From SB25 sp050180705 (GTDB taxonomy: Bacteria; Bacteroidota; Bacteroidia; Bacteroidales; Tenuifilaceae): a stretch of 64,000 nt of DNA. The notes under the pieces were generated by a model. The model did not search any database. It was not told the DNA's origin and saw only the letters and a list, made by a program, of their open reading frames with translations. Positions within the stretch are counted from its first letter, which is position 1, and each line of letters opens with the position of its first letter. The DNA is taken from positions 186,001 to 250,000 of the forward strand of contig JBFXDX010000001.1 in assembly GCA_050180705.1 (NCBI GenBank), given 5' to 3'. The position numbers and the translations under genes are program-made. Shown piece by piece: positions 1 through 9,335 of the stretch.

Positions 1-80
1 TTTAATAATGAGTATACTATTCTACTTTGCACACATTTAAAGAAATTGGGAAAGAAGCGCACGCGAACAAGATAAATTCA
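1..80. repeat. Right end of a RAYT/REP-type repeat, truncated by window edge
   Basis: The first 80 bases repeat the right end of the RAYT element at 31780-31870 and of the repeat at 35240-35325: an AT-rich stretch with ACTATTCTACTTTGCA, then CATTTAAAGAAA, then GAAGCGCACGCG followed by AACAAG. In this copy the inner part of the terminal palindrome is missing, so it is a degenerate end. The rest of the element would lie to the left of the window. Confidence 0.6.
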
Positions 81-137
81 TTGCTGGCGCGGCCTTGCAG
101 TCTGTGACCTGCTTTTACAGCATTTTATAAATGCAAC

Positions 138-173
138 AAACCTAGCTGGCTACAGCTAGGTTTTACTTTTTTT
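138..173 (+). terminator. Intrinsic terminator reading rightward
   Basis: A perfect 11-bp stem (138-148 with 153-163, AAACCTAGCTG pairing with CAGCTAGGTTT) and a 4-base loop are followed by a T-rich tract on the plus strand. It probably ends a plus-strand transcript that enters from the left. It overlaps the 3' end of the ATPase remnant on the other strand. Confidence 0.6.
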
Positions 174-395
174 GTAACTGGCGCACGGACAGTATGTCCG
201 CGCTAGCGGAGAAATAATAGGACGATTGGCTTCATTGTCATTGTGATAATTCTTTGCGTCTAACTCAATTTTATTTCTCCGTAATGAGTCAAATGCAACA
301 CCAAATGAACTTTTCCCAAACCCATTAGGGGCAACCAAAATATTTGGTTTATTTGGGATTAGGTCTAATTGGAAGTTATGATTACCAATACCCTT
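156..395 (-). pseudogene. AAA-type ATPase N-terminal remnant
   Basis: The minus-strand frame is open from a stop at 396-398 and reads into ...NILVAPNGFGKSSFGVAF..., a clear Walker A (P-loop) with the usual lead-in of SMC/ABC-like or AAA_13-type ATPases. Only about 60-80 residues remain, against several hundred in such proteins. There is no good start codon before the P-loop (a TTG at 338 is the only candidate). Homology seems to end near 210, where a palindrome (181-203) and repeat DNA begin. It lies just downstream of hsdM; ATPases of this kind often accompany type I R-M operons, but a role here is inference. I read it as a gene cut down at both ends. Confidence 0.55.
181..203. repeat. REP-like palindrome at break of ATPase remnant
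   Basis: GCGCACGGACA and TGTCCGCGC form an almost perfect hairpin around GTA. The flanking GCTAGCGCGGA also occurs inside the long repeats near 7690 and 17715. It sits where the recognisable ATPase sequence stops. Confidence 0.5.
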
Positions 396-425
396 TTATA
401 TTCGTTATTTTTATACTTTTAATTT

Positions 426-1952
426 TCATTCTTCTGAATTGCCGTTTATCGTTTCCATAATTTCCTTGAAACTATTTAAACCCGATTCAATGTTTTCAAT
501 AATCTCGCTTGCCAAGATATCGGGGTCGGGCAAATTATCCAAGTCGGTAAGGCTTTTGTCTTTAATCCAAAAAATATCCAGGTTGGTTTTATCCCTTGCC
601 AATATTTCTTCGTAGGTGAATTTTCGCCAACGTCCTTCAGGATTTTGTTCGCTCCATGTTTCGATGCGTTTGTGGCGGTTTTCGGGATTATATAGTTTTA
701 CGAATTCTGCCAAATCTGCTGTGGTCATTGGCTTTTTCTTCAATGTATGGTGTACGTTGGTGCGATAATCGTAAAACCAAACCTCTTTTGTTTGTGCTTC
801 TTTACTTGCTGCACGGTTATCGAAAAACAACACATTTGCTTTTACGCCTTGTGCATAAAACAGACCAGTTGGCAATCGTAAAATGGTATGTAAATCGGCT
901 GTAAGCATTAATTGCTTGCGTACTTCTTCACCGGCACCTCCTTCAAATAGCACATTATCGGGCAAAACAACGGCTGCCTGTCCTGTAACTTTTAGCATGG
1001 TTTTAATATGCTGTAAAAAGTTAAGCTGCTTGTTCGAGGTTGTTTCCCAAAAGTCCTGACGATTGTAACTCAAATCTTCTTTTTCGGCTTCGCCTTCTTC
1101 ATTGGTTACCGTGTAGCTACTCTTTTTGCCGAAGGGTGGATTTGCCAATACATAATCGAAACGTTCACCCGAATCAGCAACAAGGGAGTCATTGGTGGAA
1201 ATGGTACTCTCTCCTGCTATTTCACCAATGTTGTGTAAATACATATTCATCAGGCACAAACGGCGAGTGTTTGCCACAATCTCGTTGCCGTGGAAGGTTT
1301 TATTTTTCAAAAATTCCTTTTCGTCTCGGTCGAGCTGGTTGTGTTCTACCAACCAATCGTAAGCAGCTAAAAAGAAACCACCTGTTCCGCAAGCAGGGTC
1401 GGCAATGGTCTTTTGTGGTTTGGGTTGTACACAGGCAACCATGGTTTTAATCAAAGCACGGGGCGTAAAATATTGCCCTGCACCCGATTTGGTATCTTCG
1501 GCATTCTTTTCGAGTAAACCCTCGTATATTTTGCCTTTTACATCGGCACCCATCATCGACCATTGTTCCTGGTCAATCATACTGATAACCCTTGAAAGTT
1601 TGGCAGGGTCTTGTATTTTATTTTGACTCTTGGTGAAAATATGCCCAAGCATTCCTTTCTCGGTGCTCAAACTGCGAAGCAGTTGAGCGTAAAACGACTC
1701 TAACTCTGCACCCCGTTTGCCCGATAAGGTTTCCCAATTACAAAATTCACCGTCCGGAATTTCGTTACCTTCTACATCTTTAATGCGTGGAAACTGTAAA
1801 CCTTTGTTGTATGGCGGCTTGTTAAGTTCATCGGTCATTTTAAGGAATAACAAATACGTTATTTGCTCCAAGTAATCGCCATAACTAACACCATCGTCAC
1901 GGAGTACGCTGGCAAGATTCCAAATCTTTGATATAATTGCTGAATCGGACAT
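426..1952 (-). CDS. hsdM: Type I restriction-modification DNA methyltransferase subunit HsdM
   Basis: This subunit transfers a methyl group from S-adenosylmethionine to adenine N6 within the target chosen by HsdS. The 508 residues match the family length. An N-terminal helical HsdM_N domain (about 1-130) is followed by the N6-methylase fold. GAGQYFTPR is at 157-165, the AdoMet-binding motif DPACGTGGF at 185-193 and the catalytic NPPF motif at 271-274. It is the last gene of a minus-strand hsdR-hsdS-(RAYT)-hsdM operon; the RAYT gene ends 11 bp before its start, so it may now depend on readthrough or a local promoter. No frameshift is seen, so the methylase appears intact. Confidence 0.95.
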   Translation of the reverse strand: MSDSAIISKIWNLASVLRDDGVSYGDYLEQITYLLFLKMTDELNKPPYNKGLQFPRIKDVEGNEIPDGEFCNWETLSGKRGAELESFYAQLLRSLSTEKGMLGHIFTKSQNKIQDPAKLSRVISMIDQEQWSMMGADVKGKIYEGLLEKNAEDTKSGAGQYFTPRALIKTMVACVQPKPQKTIADPACGTGGFFLAAYDWLVEHNQLDRDEKEFLKNKTFHGNEIVANTRRLCLMNMYLHNIGEIAGESTISTNDSLVADSGERFDYVLANPPFGKKSSYTVTNEEGEAEKEDLSYNRQDFWETTSNKQLNFLQHIKTMLKVTGQAAVVLPDNVLFEGGAGEEVRKQLMLTADLHTILRLPTGLFYAQGVKANVLFFDNRAASKEAQTKEVWFYDYRTNVHHTLKKKPMTTADLAEFVKLYNPENRHKRIETWSEQNPEGRWRKFTYEEILARDKTNLDIFWIKDKSLTDLDNLPDPDILASEIIENIESGLNSFKEIMETINGNSEE

Positions 1953-1963
1953 GTTACTATCTA

Positions 1964-2785
1964 TTATGAATTGTAAAATTTATCGTCACCCCATTTTATG
2001 GGGTTTTCATTGATATAGGTTTGAATTGTTTTAAATGCATTATCGTCTCTGATAATGTGGTCGTGGAAACGGGTTTGCCATTCAAATTCGTAACCCAAAC
2101 GATGGGCATGTTTGGCAACGGCCGATTTGTAGGATCGGATAATGGATGAAACCGAATTTGATTTTGGCGAAATTGACGCCATAAATTCATTGGTGGTTGG
2201 TTGTTGCGTTGGTGGCGTTGGTTGTGGTAGAGACGTTGCATGCAACGTCTCTACGTTGTCCACATCGTCCACATCGTCCACGTCGTCCACATCGTCCACG
2301 TCGTCCACGTCGTCCACATCGTCCACATCGTCCACGTCATCCACATCGTCCACGTTGTCCACATCGTCCACATCGTCCACGTCGTTTACATCATCCACAT
2401 CGTCCACGTCGTCCACGTCGTTTACATCGTCCACGTCATTTACATCATTCACGTCGTTAATACCGTCCACACCATTTTCATTATTCCCGTTTTTCCCATT
2501 TTCGGAATAATTCCCATTCAATATTAATATTCCATGCACGTGGTTGGGCATTACCACAAATGCATCCAATTCAATGGTTTTCGAATGGTTTTTTATTTCA
2601 TGCCACATTACATTGGCAATAACGCCAATGGGCGACAATTGCATTTCTCCATTTTCAATTTTCCCAAAATAATGTTCGCGGTTTTGGGTGCATATGGTAA
2701 TGAAATATGCCCCTGCCCAACGGTAATCCCAATTTTGCAACCGGGCGGATGGTATGCGGTATTTATTTTGGAATTTATCGGTCAT
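1964..2785 (-). CDS. REP-associated tyrosine transposase with Asp-Val repeat insert
   Basis: This is a Y1-type (IS200/IS605-like) RAYT protein of about 273 residues. RAYTs nick and join single-stranded DNA at REP palindromes. The His-hydrophobe-His metal site reads MPNHVHGIL (H82, H84) and the C-terminal helix has TIQTYINENPIKW with the likely catalytic Tyr. Between the two halves lies a run of roughly 70 residues built from Asp-Asp-Val or Asn-Asp-Val triplets, absent in ordinary RAYTs. I start at the ATG at 2785, directly before the conserved core; a longer reading to 2917 only translates a 13-bp tandem repeat. The gene sits inside the hsd operon between hsdS and hsdM. A 28-bp palindrome lies inside it (encoding ETLHATSL) and another copy lies upstream at 2942. 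Confidence 0.85.
   Translation of the reverse strand: MTDKFQNKYRIPSARLQNWDYRWAGAYFITICTQNREHYFGKIENGEMQLSPIGVIANVMWHEIKNHSKTIELDAFVVMPNHVHGILILNGNYSENGKNGNNENGVDGINDVNDVNDVDDVNDVDDVDDVDDVNDVDDVDDVDNVDDVDDVDDVDDVDDVDDVDDVDDVDDVDDVDNVETLHATSLPQPTPPTQQPTTNEFMASISPKSNSVSSIIRSYKSAVAKHAHRLGYEFEWQTRFHDHIIRDDNAFKTIQTYINENPIKWGDDKFYNS
2227..2254. repeat. 28-bp REP palindrome within RAYT coding sequence
   Basis: A perfect palindrome, GTAGAGACGTTGCA followed by its reverse complement. An identical copy is at 2942-2969. Such GTAGAGACG-type palindromes are typical REP partners of RAYTs in Bacteroidota. Here it is translated in frame without disrupting the protein. Confidence 0.85.
2255..2460. repeat. 9-bp tandem repeat coding for Asp-Asp-Val
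   Basis: About 23 copies of the unit GTCCACRTC (plus strand) with scattered variants such as GTTTACATC. The period is a multiple of three, so copy-number change keeps the RAYT frame open. The same DNA gives Ser-Thr-Ser or Arg-Pro-His-rich frames on the other strand; these are not genes. Confidence 0.9.
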
Positions 2786-2856
2786 GTATGTATTAATGTT
2801 GTTTTTATGTTCCGTTTTTAATTTTGAAAATGCGGTTGCAATATTGCAATTGTTAC

Positions 2857-2941
2857 CGTTACCGTATTTGGTTACCGTATTTGGTTGCCGTATTTGGTTA
2901 CCATATTTGGTTATCATATTTGGTTACCGTATTTGGTTCCC
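2857..2941. repeat. 13-bp tandem repeat upstream of RAYT gene
   Basis: About six copies of GGTTACCGTATTT with point variants lie directly before the second REP palindrome. A 13-bp unit does not preserve reading frame, which supports it being non-coding and the RAYT start being at 2785. Confidence 0.8.
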
Positions 2942-2969
2942 GTAGAGACGTTGCATGCAACGTCTCTAC
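2942..2969. repeat. 28-bp REP palindrome upstream of RAYT gene
   Basis: Identical to the palindrome at 2227-2254. It lies between hsdS (ends at 3021) and the RAYT gene, and probably marks one edge of the inserted RAYT unit. Confidence 0.8.
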
Positions 2970-3020
2970 AAATACCCCACAAATACCCCACAAATGATAT
3001 CCAATATTCCTATATGCATT

Positions 3021-4496
3021 TTAATATTTTTTTCTATTATCCATTTTGATGCGTTCCAATAATTTTGCCGCCGGTTCGTAATCGGCCTCTTGTTTGCATT
3101 TGGCTATTTCGGCTTCGCTCAATAATTTTCCCTCAAAGGCTTTCTTCAAAATGCTTTGTCGCAGGGCTTCGGCTTTTTCCAATGCTTCGCTAATGCTTTG
3201 CTCTACCTTGTCGCAAACCGATAGGCGGGATTCGATTTCTCGAATAATTACTTTTTGCTCATCAACTGAGGGTAATGGTATTTTAAAGTCGCGTATCTCA
3301 ACTAAATGTAAATCTGGAACACCGCTTCCACTTACTCTCTGACGTGCCTGCCTAAATACAATTTCAGAATTCATGAGGTATTCCAAAAACTCTGTTTTTA
3401 GATATTTGTAAACGGGTTTTATTAAACAAAGGCTTACAAAAATACTGAATTCATAATCTAATTGAACTTTTGAGGCATAACCATAGGTTGCTCCAACTTT
3501 AGTATATAAAATATCTCCGTTTTCAGGTTTGCATCTTTCAATGAACTGTTTATGCTCTTCTTGCGATATATACTTTATATCCTCATCTTTAATCAAAAAA
3601 GGGCGAACATTCTTAACTGACAAAAATTTTACTCCTTCCTTTTGATATTTTGGAGTAAAATGGGTGCCATCAGTTACCAAGTATGTTAAATCTTCTAACC
3701 TATAATATTCCCAAGTTTTAGGTATTTCAGGTAAATAACTGGAAACATTTAAAGCCTTCTTATTCTTTCTTTGGTCTTTGGGTTTGTTTTTTCCATTTTT
3801 TAAAGCTTCTGAACATGCTTTTTTATATGCTTCTTCAATCTCATTTTGTATTTTTTGATATAAACTTTCAGCAACCTCCAAACCTGGATTTTCTTTTCTA
3901 AACTTCTTGGTAAATACCCCTGTTAAGCCTTGTTCAAGCACCGCCTGCCGATATACCTTTAGTTGCTCCTGTGCGGTTTTAAGGTCGGCAATGCCTTTGT
4001 CGAGCGAGGCAAAGAGGTTTTCGATTTTGAGTACGATGGCGCGTTGGATAGGAAGGGGGGCGAGAGGATATATTACCGAATTTAAACTATTGAGATTAAT
4101 TCCTAAAACAGTTGTACCACTTGATGCTTTCACAATTTTTTTTTCGAAACTTTTAAAACTGTAAAATAAATACTTCGAATCAATCTTAATTTTAGGTTTT
4201 ACAACTTTCAAATCTTGGTTAATTGCTGTTTTAATTTTTGAAATAATTGGCTTGCCGGGTGTAATACGTGTTGCAAGAATTATTTCATCAGGTAATGCAA
4301 GATTTGATGAACTATTTTTTAGTCCAAGTTCCGTAATATAGTCCTGAGTTTCATTTAAAGTATCGCCTTTCATATCTTTAATAGAAGCCCAAGGTAAGTT
4401 TCCGCTCCAAAAATCAGAATTTGCTTTGCTTGGAGTTCCTCCTCCGATAAAATTGCAAACCTCTCCCAGTTCCACTTCAATCCAATCTTCTCTCAT
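3021..4496 (-). CDS. hsdS: Type I restriction enzyme specificity subunit HsdS
   Basis: HsdS reads the bipartite DNA target for both methylation and restriction. The 491 residues contain two target recognition domains: the first begins WIEVELGEVCNFIGGGTPS (about 5-150) and the second WEYYRLEDLTYLVTDGTHF (about 260-410). Each is followed by a conserved spacer helix: PIQRAIVLKIENLFASLD...QAVLEQ near 150-190, and DEQKVIIREIESRLSVCD...LRQSILKKAFEGKL near 415-465. A Lys-rich linker (about 215-245) lies between the halves. The start ATG overlaps the hsdR stop by one base (TAATG), implying translational coupling. The gene seems full length. Confidence 0.95.
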   Translation of the reverse strand: MREDWIEVELGEVCNFIGGGTPSKANSDFWSGNLPWASIKDMKGDTLNETQDYITELGLKNSSSNLALPDEIILATRITPGKPIISKIKTAINQDLKVVKPKIKIDSKYLFYSFKSFEKKIVKASSGTTVLGINLNSLNSVIYPLAPLPIQRAIVLKIENLFASLDKGIADLKTAQEQLKVYRQAVLEQGLTGVFTKKFRKENPGLEVAESLYQKIQNEIEEAYKKACSEALKNGKNKPKDQRKNKKALNVSSYLPEIPKTWEYYRLEDLTYLVTDGTHFTPKYQKEGVKFLSVKNVRPFLIKDEDIKYISQEEHKQFIERCKPENGDILYTKVGATYGYASKVQLDYEFSIFVSLCLIKPVYKYLKTEFLEYLMNSEIVFRQARQRVSGSGVPDLHLVEIRDFKIPLPSVDEQKVIIREIESRLSVCDKVEQSISEALEKAEALRQSILKKAFEGKLLSEAEIAKCKQEADYEPAAKLLERIKMDNRKKY

Positions 4497-7321
4497 TATG
4501 CAGCTAATACCTCGTTCAATTCATTAATAATCTCGTTCATTTCTTTTCCAAAAAGCTGGAACATACGCCCACGTCCGCCCTGTGCATCGAATGGGGTGTA
4601 ATCCAAATCGTCAACTTCGATATGGTAGCTGCTTACAACATGGTCTTTAATCATGCGCAGCCAGTCCATTTGTTCTTGGGTAAAGCGGTTGTGTTGCCCG
4701 GCGTTTTGTTTGAAAATCCAGTTTTGGAAATTTTCGTTTATGGTTTTGTCGAATGGTTTTAGTTCGCCATCAATGCCACAGGCACGGCGGATTAACGAAA
4801 CCAAGGCGGTTAGCTCGTCTTTGGGCTGAGACGGGGCATGCCCCGTCTTTACACGTTCTACGGTGCAATATGCATTCCAAACATAGTCAGGAGCAAGCAA
4901 AGGTTTTTCCAGTTTTATCTTTTCCATAACCTCCTTAATCATTTTAAAGGTAATGTTTCGGCGGTTGTAGGGCTGATTGTAGAAAATGCTCAATGCTTTA
5001 ATCTCGTCTTTGTTTTTTTCGAGATATTCGGTAAAATCCTGAATGGTTTCGTTTGCCTTTTCGGTGGTAAAACTGTCCCATTCCGATTTGGTAACCGTGT
5101 CGATATTGATATGGTCAATTATCTGTTCATGCTCTTTACGCACGTTATCAATGTAATCGTTCAATTGCCCGTTAAACGTAGTTGCAGCCTGTTGGATTAA
5201 TTGTTGTTGTGCTTCCTTTTTAGCTTCTTCGTATTGTGCAGGAGTGCGGTCGCTGGGCGGAGTCGAAGCGACTTTGTCCTGTGCAATTTTTTCAATTTCA
5301 TCAGTGTCGAAAGCGTTAATCAGCTCTTTGGTAATCTGTTTCAGATTTTTGCCACCCGAATATTCCAAAAGCTTTTCTTTTTCCTTGTCGGTAATTTGCT
5401 TTTCCAAACGGATTAAGCGGTTTGCCAACGAAAGGAAAAGGTCTTCGTCTTCCACGCCCATGGTAATTGCACCCAATAAATCTTTAAGAGGTACAGTTGG
5501 TTTTCGTTCCAACGGCCGGCTGTCGGTTTTCTTCGATTTTGTTGCGCCAACGGCATCTACAATCACAAAGTGGGTTTTGCTGTTTGCAGTACGGGTAACT
5601 TGCATCAATTTGTCGCTGTCGATGGTGCGTGTTCCACGTCCTTTCATCTGCTCAAAGTAGTTGATACTTTTTACATCACGCATAAAAAGCAACACTTCCA
5701 ACGGTTTTACATCGGTTCCAGTGGCAATCATATCCACTGTTACAGCAATACGCGGGTAATACGAATTTCGGAAACGATTCAATAGCGATTTGGGGTCTTC
5801 GTCGATTTTGTATGTTACCTTTTTGCAAAAGTCGTTGCCCTCGTCAAATTCCTCACGAACAATTTTTATAATGTCGTCGGCATGGCTATCGGTCTTAGCA
5901 AAAATAAGTGTTTTAGGCACTTCATAATCGCCGTTTTCATCTACACGGTTCGGAAATATTTCGGATTGTATCGCCCTGCGGAATTCTTTGATGATATTTC
6001 GGATTTGGCTTGGGTTTACTACTTTTTTATCCAAATCGTTTCGGGTGTATTCGGTGTCTTCGTCTTCTTGTTGCCAACGTTTTTGGCGTGTCAACTTATC
6101 GCGGCGGTCAACAAACCAACCCGCCTTTATTACATCACCATTTTTCGATATTTCGGTTTCAATGGTGTACACATCGTAAGGCACGTTTACGCCATCGGTT
6201 ACCGATTGCTCGTAGGTGTATTGGCTTACTACATTTTCGTTGAAAAATCCAAATGTCCGTTTGTCAGGTGTGGCGGTTAGTCCAATCAAAAAGGCATCAA
6301 AATAATCCAACACCTGTTTCCAAAGGTTATATATGGAACGGTGGCATTCGTCCACCACAATAAAGTCGAATTGTTCTATAGGCACACTTACCGAATATTC
6401 TACAGGAATAGCCTGTTTTTTATTCAACTGGTTTTGCATCCATATGCTTTCGTTCGGGTTGTCAAGCTCTGCACTTTCGTCCAGTTCCTCGCCTTTCAAA
6501 ATGGAATACAAACGCTGAATGGTGGAGATACAAACCTGGCTATCGTTTGCAATATAGCTCGACGACAATCGCTGAACATTGTATAATTCAGTAAACTTCC
6601 GGTTATCGTCAGTCGGTTTAAAAGTCATGAATTCCTGTTCGGCTTGCTCACCAAGGTTTTTGGTATCTACTAAAAACAGAATCCTTTTTGCATTAGAGAA
6701 TTTAAGCAAACGATAAATAAATGTTGCTGCGGTAAATGTTTTCCCTGCACCCGTAGCCATCTGGATTAAGGCCTTTGGCCTGTTGTTTTTGAAAGATTTT
6801 TCGAGGTTTTCAATAGCAACTATCTGGGCAGGGCGAAGACCTGCGGGATCTAATGTTGGCAAATTCTGTAAACGTCCCCGTAAACTCTTTTCTTTTTTCA
6901 ACCATTCGGCAATGGTTGTGGGTTTATGAAAACTGAAAACATTCCTGCCTCTTGGTTTCGGGTCTCTAAAATCGGTAAAACGAGTTACAGTTCCTGTACT
7001 TTCGTAAACAAACGAAAGGGGGTCGTTTTTCAGGTATTTAAGTTTTGCGTTTGCATACTCTTTCGATTGTTCCTCGACAACTGTTAAACGGTGTCCTTCT
7101 TCTTCTCGTTTTGCTTCTATAATCCCAACAGGTTTGCGGTCAACAAATAAAACATAATCCGCAGGGCCAACATCTGTCAGATATTCTCTAACAGCAACAC
7201 CTTGACTTGCCGATAAATCAACCTTGTTTTTCGATTGCACAATCCACTCGGCATCTGTCAACATTTTGTCGATGCGGTCTCTTGCAATCTGTTCAGGATT
7301 TTGGTTGATATTATCTGTCAT
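4496..7321 (-). CDS. hsdR: Type I restriction endonuclease subunit HsdR
   Basis: HsdR is the ATP-driven translocase and nuclease of the type I R-M complex. The N-terminal PD-(D/E)XK nuclease reads PADYVLFVDRKPVGIIEAK with D55, E69 and K71. The SF2 helicase motor follows: Walker A MATGAGKT (188-195), DECH box (324-327), LTATP near 350, and a helicase C domain with GRGTRT near 560. The C-terminal third resembles the EcoEI R-type HsdM-binding domain. The 941 residues are full length. It is the first gene of the operon; its 5' flank (7330-7660) holds the repeat shared with several other genes in this island. Confidence 0.95.
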   Translation of the reverse strand: MTDNINQNPEQIARDRIDKMLTDAEWIVQSKNKVDLSASQGVAVREYLTDVGPADYVLFVDRKPVGIIEAKREEEGHRLTVVEEQSKEYANAKLKYLKNDPLSFVYESTGTVTRFTDFRDPKPRGRNVFSFHKPTTIAEWLKKEKSLRGRLQNLPTLDPAGLRPAQIVAIENLEKSFKNNRPKALIQMATGAGKTFTAATFIYRLLKFSNAKRILFLVDTKNLGEQAEQEFMTFKPTDDNRKFTELYNVQRLSSSYIANDSQVCISTIQRLYSILKGEELDESAELDNPNESIWMQNQLNKKQAIPVEYSVSVPIEQFDFIVVDECHRSIYNLWKQVLDYFDAFLIGLTATPDKRTFGFFNENVVSQYTYEQSVTDGVNVPYDVYTIETEISKNGDVIKAGWFVDRRDKLTRQKRWQQEDEDTEYTRNDLDKKVVNPSQIRNIIKEFRRAIQSEIFPNRVDENGDYEVPKTLIFAKTDSHADDIIKIVREEFDEGNDFCKKVTYKIDEDPKSLLNRFRNSYYPRIAVTVDMIATGTDVKPLEVLLFMRDVKSINYFEQMKGRGTRTIDSDKLMQVTRTANSKTHFVIVDAVGATKSKKTDSRPLERKPTVPLKDLLGAITMGVEDEDLFLSLANRLIRLEKQITDKEKEKLLEYSGGKNLKQITKELINAFDTDEIEKIAQDKVASTPPSDRTPAQYEEAKKEAQQQLIQQAATTFNGQLNDYIDNVRKEHEQIIDHINIDTVTKSEWDSFTTEKANETIQDFTEYLEKNKDEIKALSIFYNQPYNRRNITFKMIKEVMEKIKLEKPLLAPDYVWNAYCTVERVKTGHAPSQPKDELTALVSLIRRACGIDGELKPFDKTINENFQNWIFKQNAGQHNRFTQEQMDWLRMIKDHVVSSYHIEVDDLDYTPFDAQGGRGRMFQLFGKEMNEIINELNEVLAA

Positions 7322-7496
7322 TTATCTTTATAATCAATTTATTAAAAAATCTCCGCAAGATACATCAAATGTCTCTGAATCGAGCGGTGCGTCGGCAAAA
7401 AAACAGCTCTTTTGTGAATTTTGGTCGTGTGTTAACTGTTCATTTAATTTCTTTTTTCTGACTGCAAAATTATCACTATCATTTTTTTCTTAGCCT

Positions 7497-8215
7497 TGCA
7501 CACAACTTACATATACAGATACAGATACCAAAACTACACCTATTGCACCTTGTTTTAATTATTACATCATATCTCACTCTAAAACTAGCAAAATATTTCT
7601 GTAATACAATACAAATTAGGTTATTAATAGTATCAGTAGTAACCATTCAACTTGTTTAATCTTAATAGGAGTGGGATTGCTACCCAGCTAGCGCGGAAAT
7701 ATTTTCGGTGGGTTAGCTGTAGAGAGTGGTATTAGCTATGTGTTATGTATAAAACCATCGTTCGCAGAATAAAACCTTCCAGCATCCGCAGGATCTGGAA
7801 GAGTTAAATGTCTAAGGTTGCAAACATTCCCAAGCTACGTTCGGCTTAGGCATTGCATTGTTAGCGCGCGTCTTCTTCCGACGCGTGCGGTATTCTACTA
7901 AGCATGCGTCGAAAAAACGCGCGCCAACAAGGAATAGAACGATAATGGCATGCAATTACCAAACCAAGCAACGTTCGTCTTAGGCAGAGCCTAAGCTGTA
8001 ACGATCCTTTCAGGTTCATGCCTGATTGTATAAGCTATTTTTGCCCTGAATAGCAATAAACGCAGGCATAACCTGCAAAAATAGAACGATGGAGGTAGAA
8101 CCGCCGCCGAATCCAATGTGCTTCTTTATCTATTTACAGACTTGGCCGAACTGGGAGAGGTTTTTTGCTAGATTTTACATAGCGGCTGCCTACCCTATTG
8201 TGTGCTGGCTTTTTT
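7497..8215. repeat. Long mosaic intergenic repeat, copy A
   Basis: This 0.7-kb stretch has no gene. It is a chain of short hairpins: CTTCCAGCATCC with GGATCTGGAAG, TTAGGCAGAGCCTAA, AGGTTCATGCCT, GCAGGCATAACCTGC, and a REP palindrome at 7864-7890 (GCGCGCGTC...GACGCGTGCGG). Nearly the same order recurs at 9712-10725, and the first half recurs at 17530-17930. The end nearest hsdR starts with ACAACTTACATATACAG and the end nearest the next gene has TAGCGGCTGCCTACCC. Confidence 0.85.
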
Positions 8216-8232
8216 CATCTTGTTTTATACCT

Positions 8233-9231
8233 TTAAAATAAAGTCATTAGTTCATTAATATTTGTAGCTACCCAGTTTTTAATTCTTTCATATTGTTCAT
8301 CCTTTGATAAGTCGATATAATCTGAGTTGTCAAGTTGAATATCATCAACTAAGTAATAACTCTTAGAATTTGGATCAGTTCTATATTTTGTTTGATTTTT
8401 TAAGTATTCAATTAATTCATCCTTGTTAATAATTTGAATTTTTATTGATTTTGTAATATATGCTAAGCCTATCCAAAGTTTTATTTTTCGGGGTGTTGTT
8501 AAATCGACATAGAAGCCATTGTATGTTTCTCCTACTGAAGATGTATAACTTAAATCTAAAACTTTAAGAGCGGTTCTAATTTGCAGCATTAAATTAAGAA
8601 CATCTTCAAGTCCTCTATTAATTGAATTAGTAACTTTATCCATTGCCATATTTTCGTGTTTCAAGTAATTATTGAATTCTGAGAAAAGTATATTATTGTC
8701 TTTACTACTTGTTTCATAATTATCTATAATTCGAGAAATATCATTCCAAGTAATAGATTGATATGAGGATTTTGTTTGAATTTTTAAAGGAAATATTGTT
8801 AGTGCTGCTATTATTTTATTGTTTGGGTTAAGTATAATGTTGTCATATTTTTCTAATTGATTATAATAACTAATTTGCATTTTCTCTTCATTATAGCATT
8901 GATATTCATTAATATCAGAATCTATTTTGACTTCGATAAAAATGTATAAACCATTAACTACTATGGTAATATCAGGAATAGCATCAATTTCATTATCTTG
9001 TATTGAACTTCTATATTTACACTGAGTAGAAATAGTAATTATCGAATCCTCTTTAATAGATATTTTTTCATTAATCAATGAAATGAAGTATTTAAAAAAC
9101 AATCTATCTGAGTCTATGCTTATATTTAACAAATACACTAGCGCTTCTGTTGAAAAATTTTCTTTAGGCGTTAGATTATTCGAACTTGAATACTTTAAAA
9201 GACTACTGAATATGTTTTTTCTATTTTTCAT
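8233..9231 (-). CDS. PD-(D/E)XK nuclease superfamily protein
   Basis: A protein of 332 residues with an N-terminal PDDEXK_4-like nuclease fold. NNLTPKENFSTEALVYLLN near the start is typical of this group. The catalytic core reads AIPDITIVVNGLYIFIEVK (D, then E-x-K) and is followed by QISYYNQLEKY. The second half has no recognised motif. Proteins of this type are common in defence islands, but substrate and partner are unknown. I start at the ATG at 9231; a GTG at 9246 would add five residues. The 113-residue gene at 9336 lies 104 bp upstream on the same strand and may be co-transcribed. Confidence 0.7.
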   Translation of the reverse strand: MKNRKNIFSSLLKYSSSNNLTPKENFSTEALVYLLNISIDSDRLFFKYFISLINEKISIKEDSIITISTQCKYRSSIQDNEIDAIPDITIVVNGLYIFIEVKIDSDINEYQCYNEEKMQISYYNQLEKYDNIILNPNNKIIAALTIFPLKIQTKSSYQSITWNDISRIIDNYETSSKDNNILFSEFNNYLKHENMAMDKVTNSINRGLEDVLNLMLQIRTALKVLDLSYTSSVGETYNGFYVDLTTPRKIKLWIGLAYITKSIKIQIINKDELIEYLKNQTKYRTDPNSKSYYLVDDIQLDNSDYIDLSKDEQYERIKNWVATNINELMTLF

Positions 9232-9335
9232 ATTTAATACTCCCACCCACTTATTACTAAAAATTCATTTGTATTTTTAGTATAATAATTAATTGACATA
9301 ATGTTTTCAACTCGACTTTTCATTTCAATCAAATC

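Noticed and set aside
2255..2460. Possible CRISPR array
   Set aside because: The period is 9 bp with no unique spacers. The 21-bp repeat at 30336-30608 was rejected for the same reason.
2142..2527. Plus-strand ORFs rich in Ser-Thr or Arg-Pro-His over the tandem repeat
   Set aside because: They are translations of the 9-bp repeat on the strand opposite the RAYT gene; all three frames stay open because the unit has no stop.
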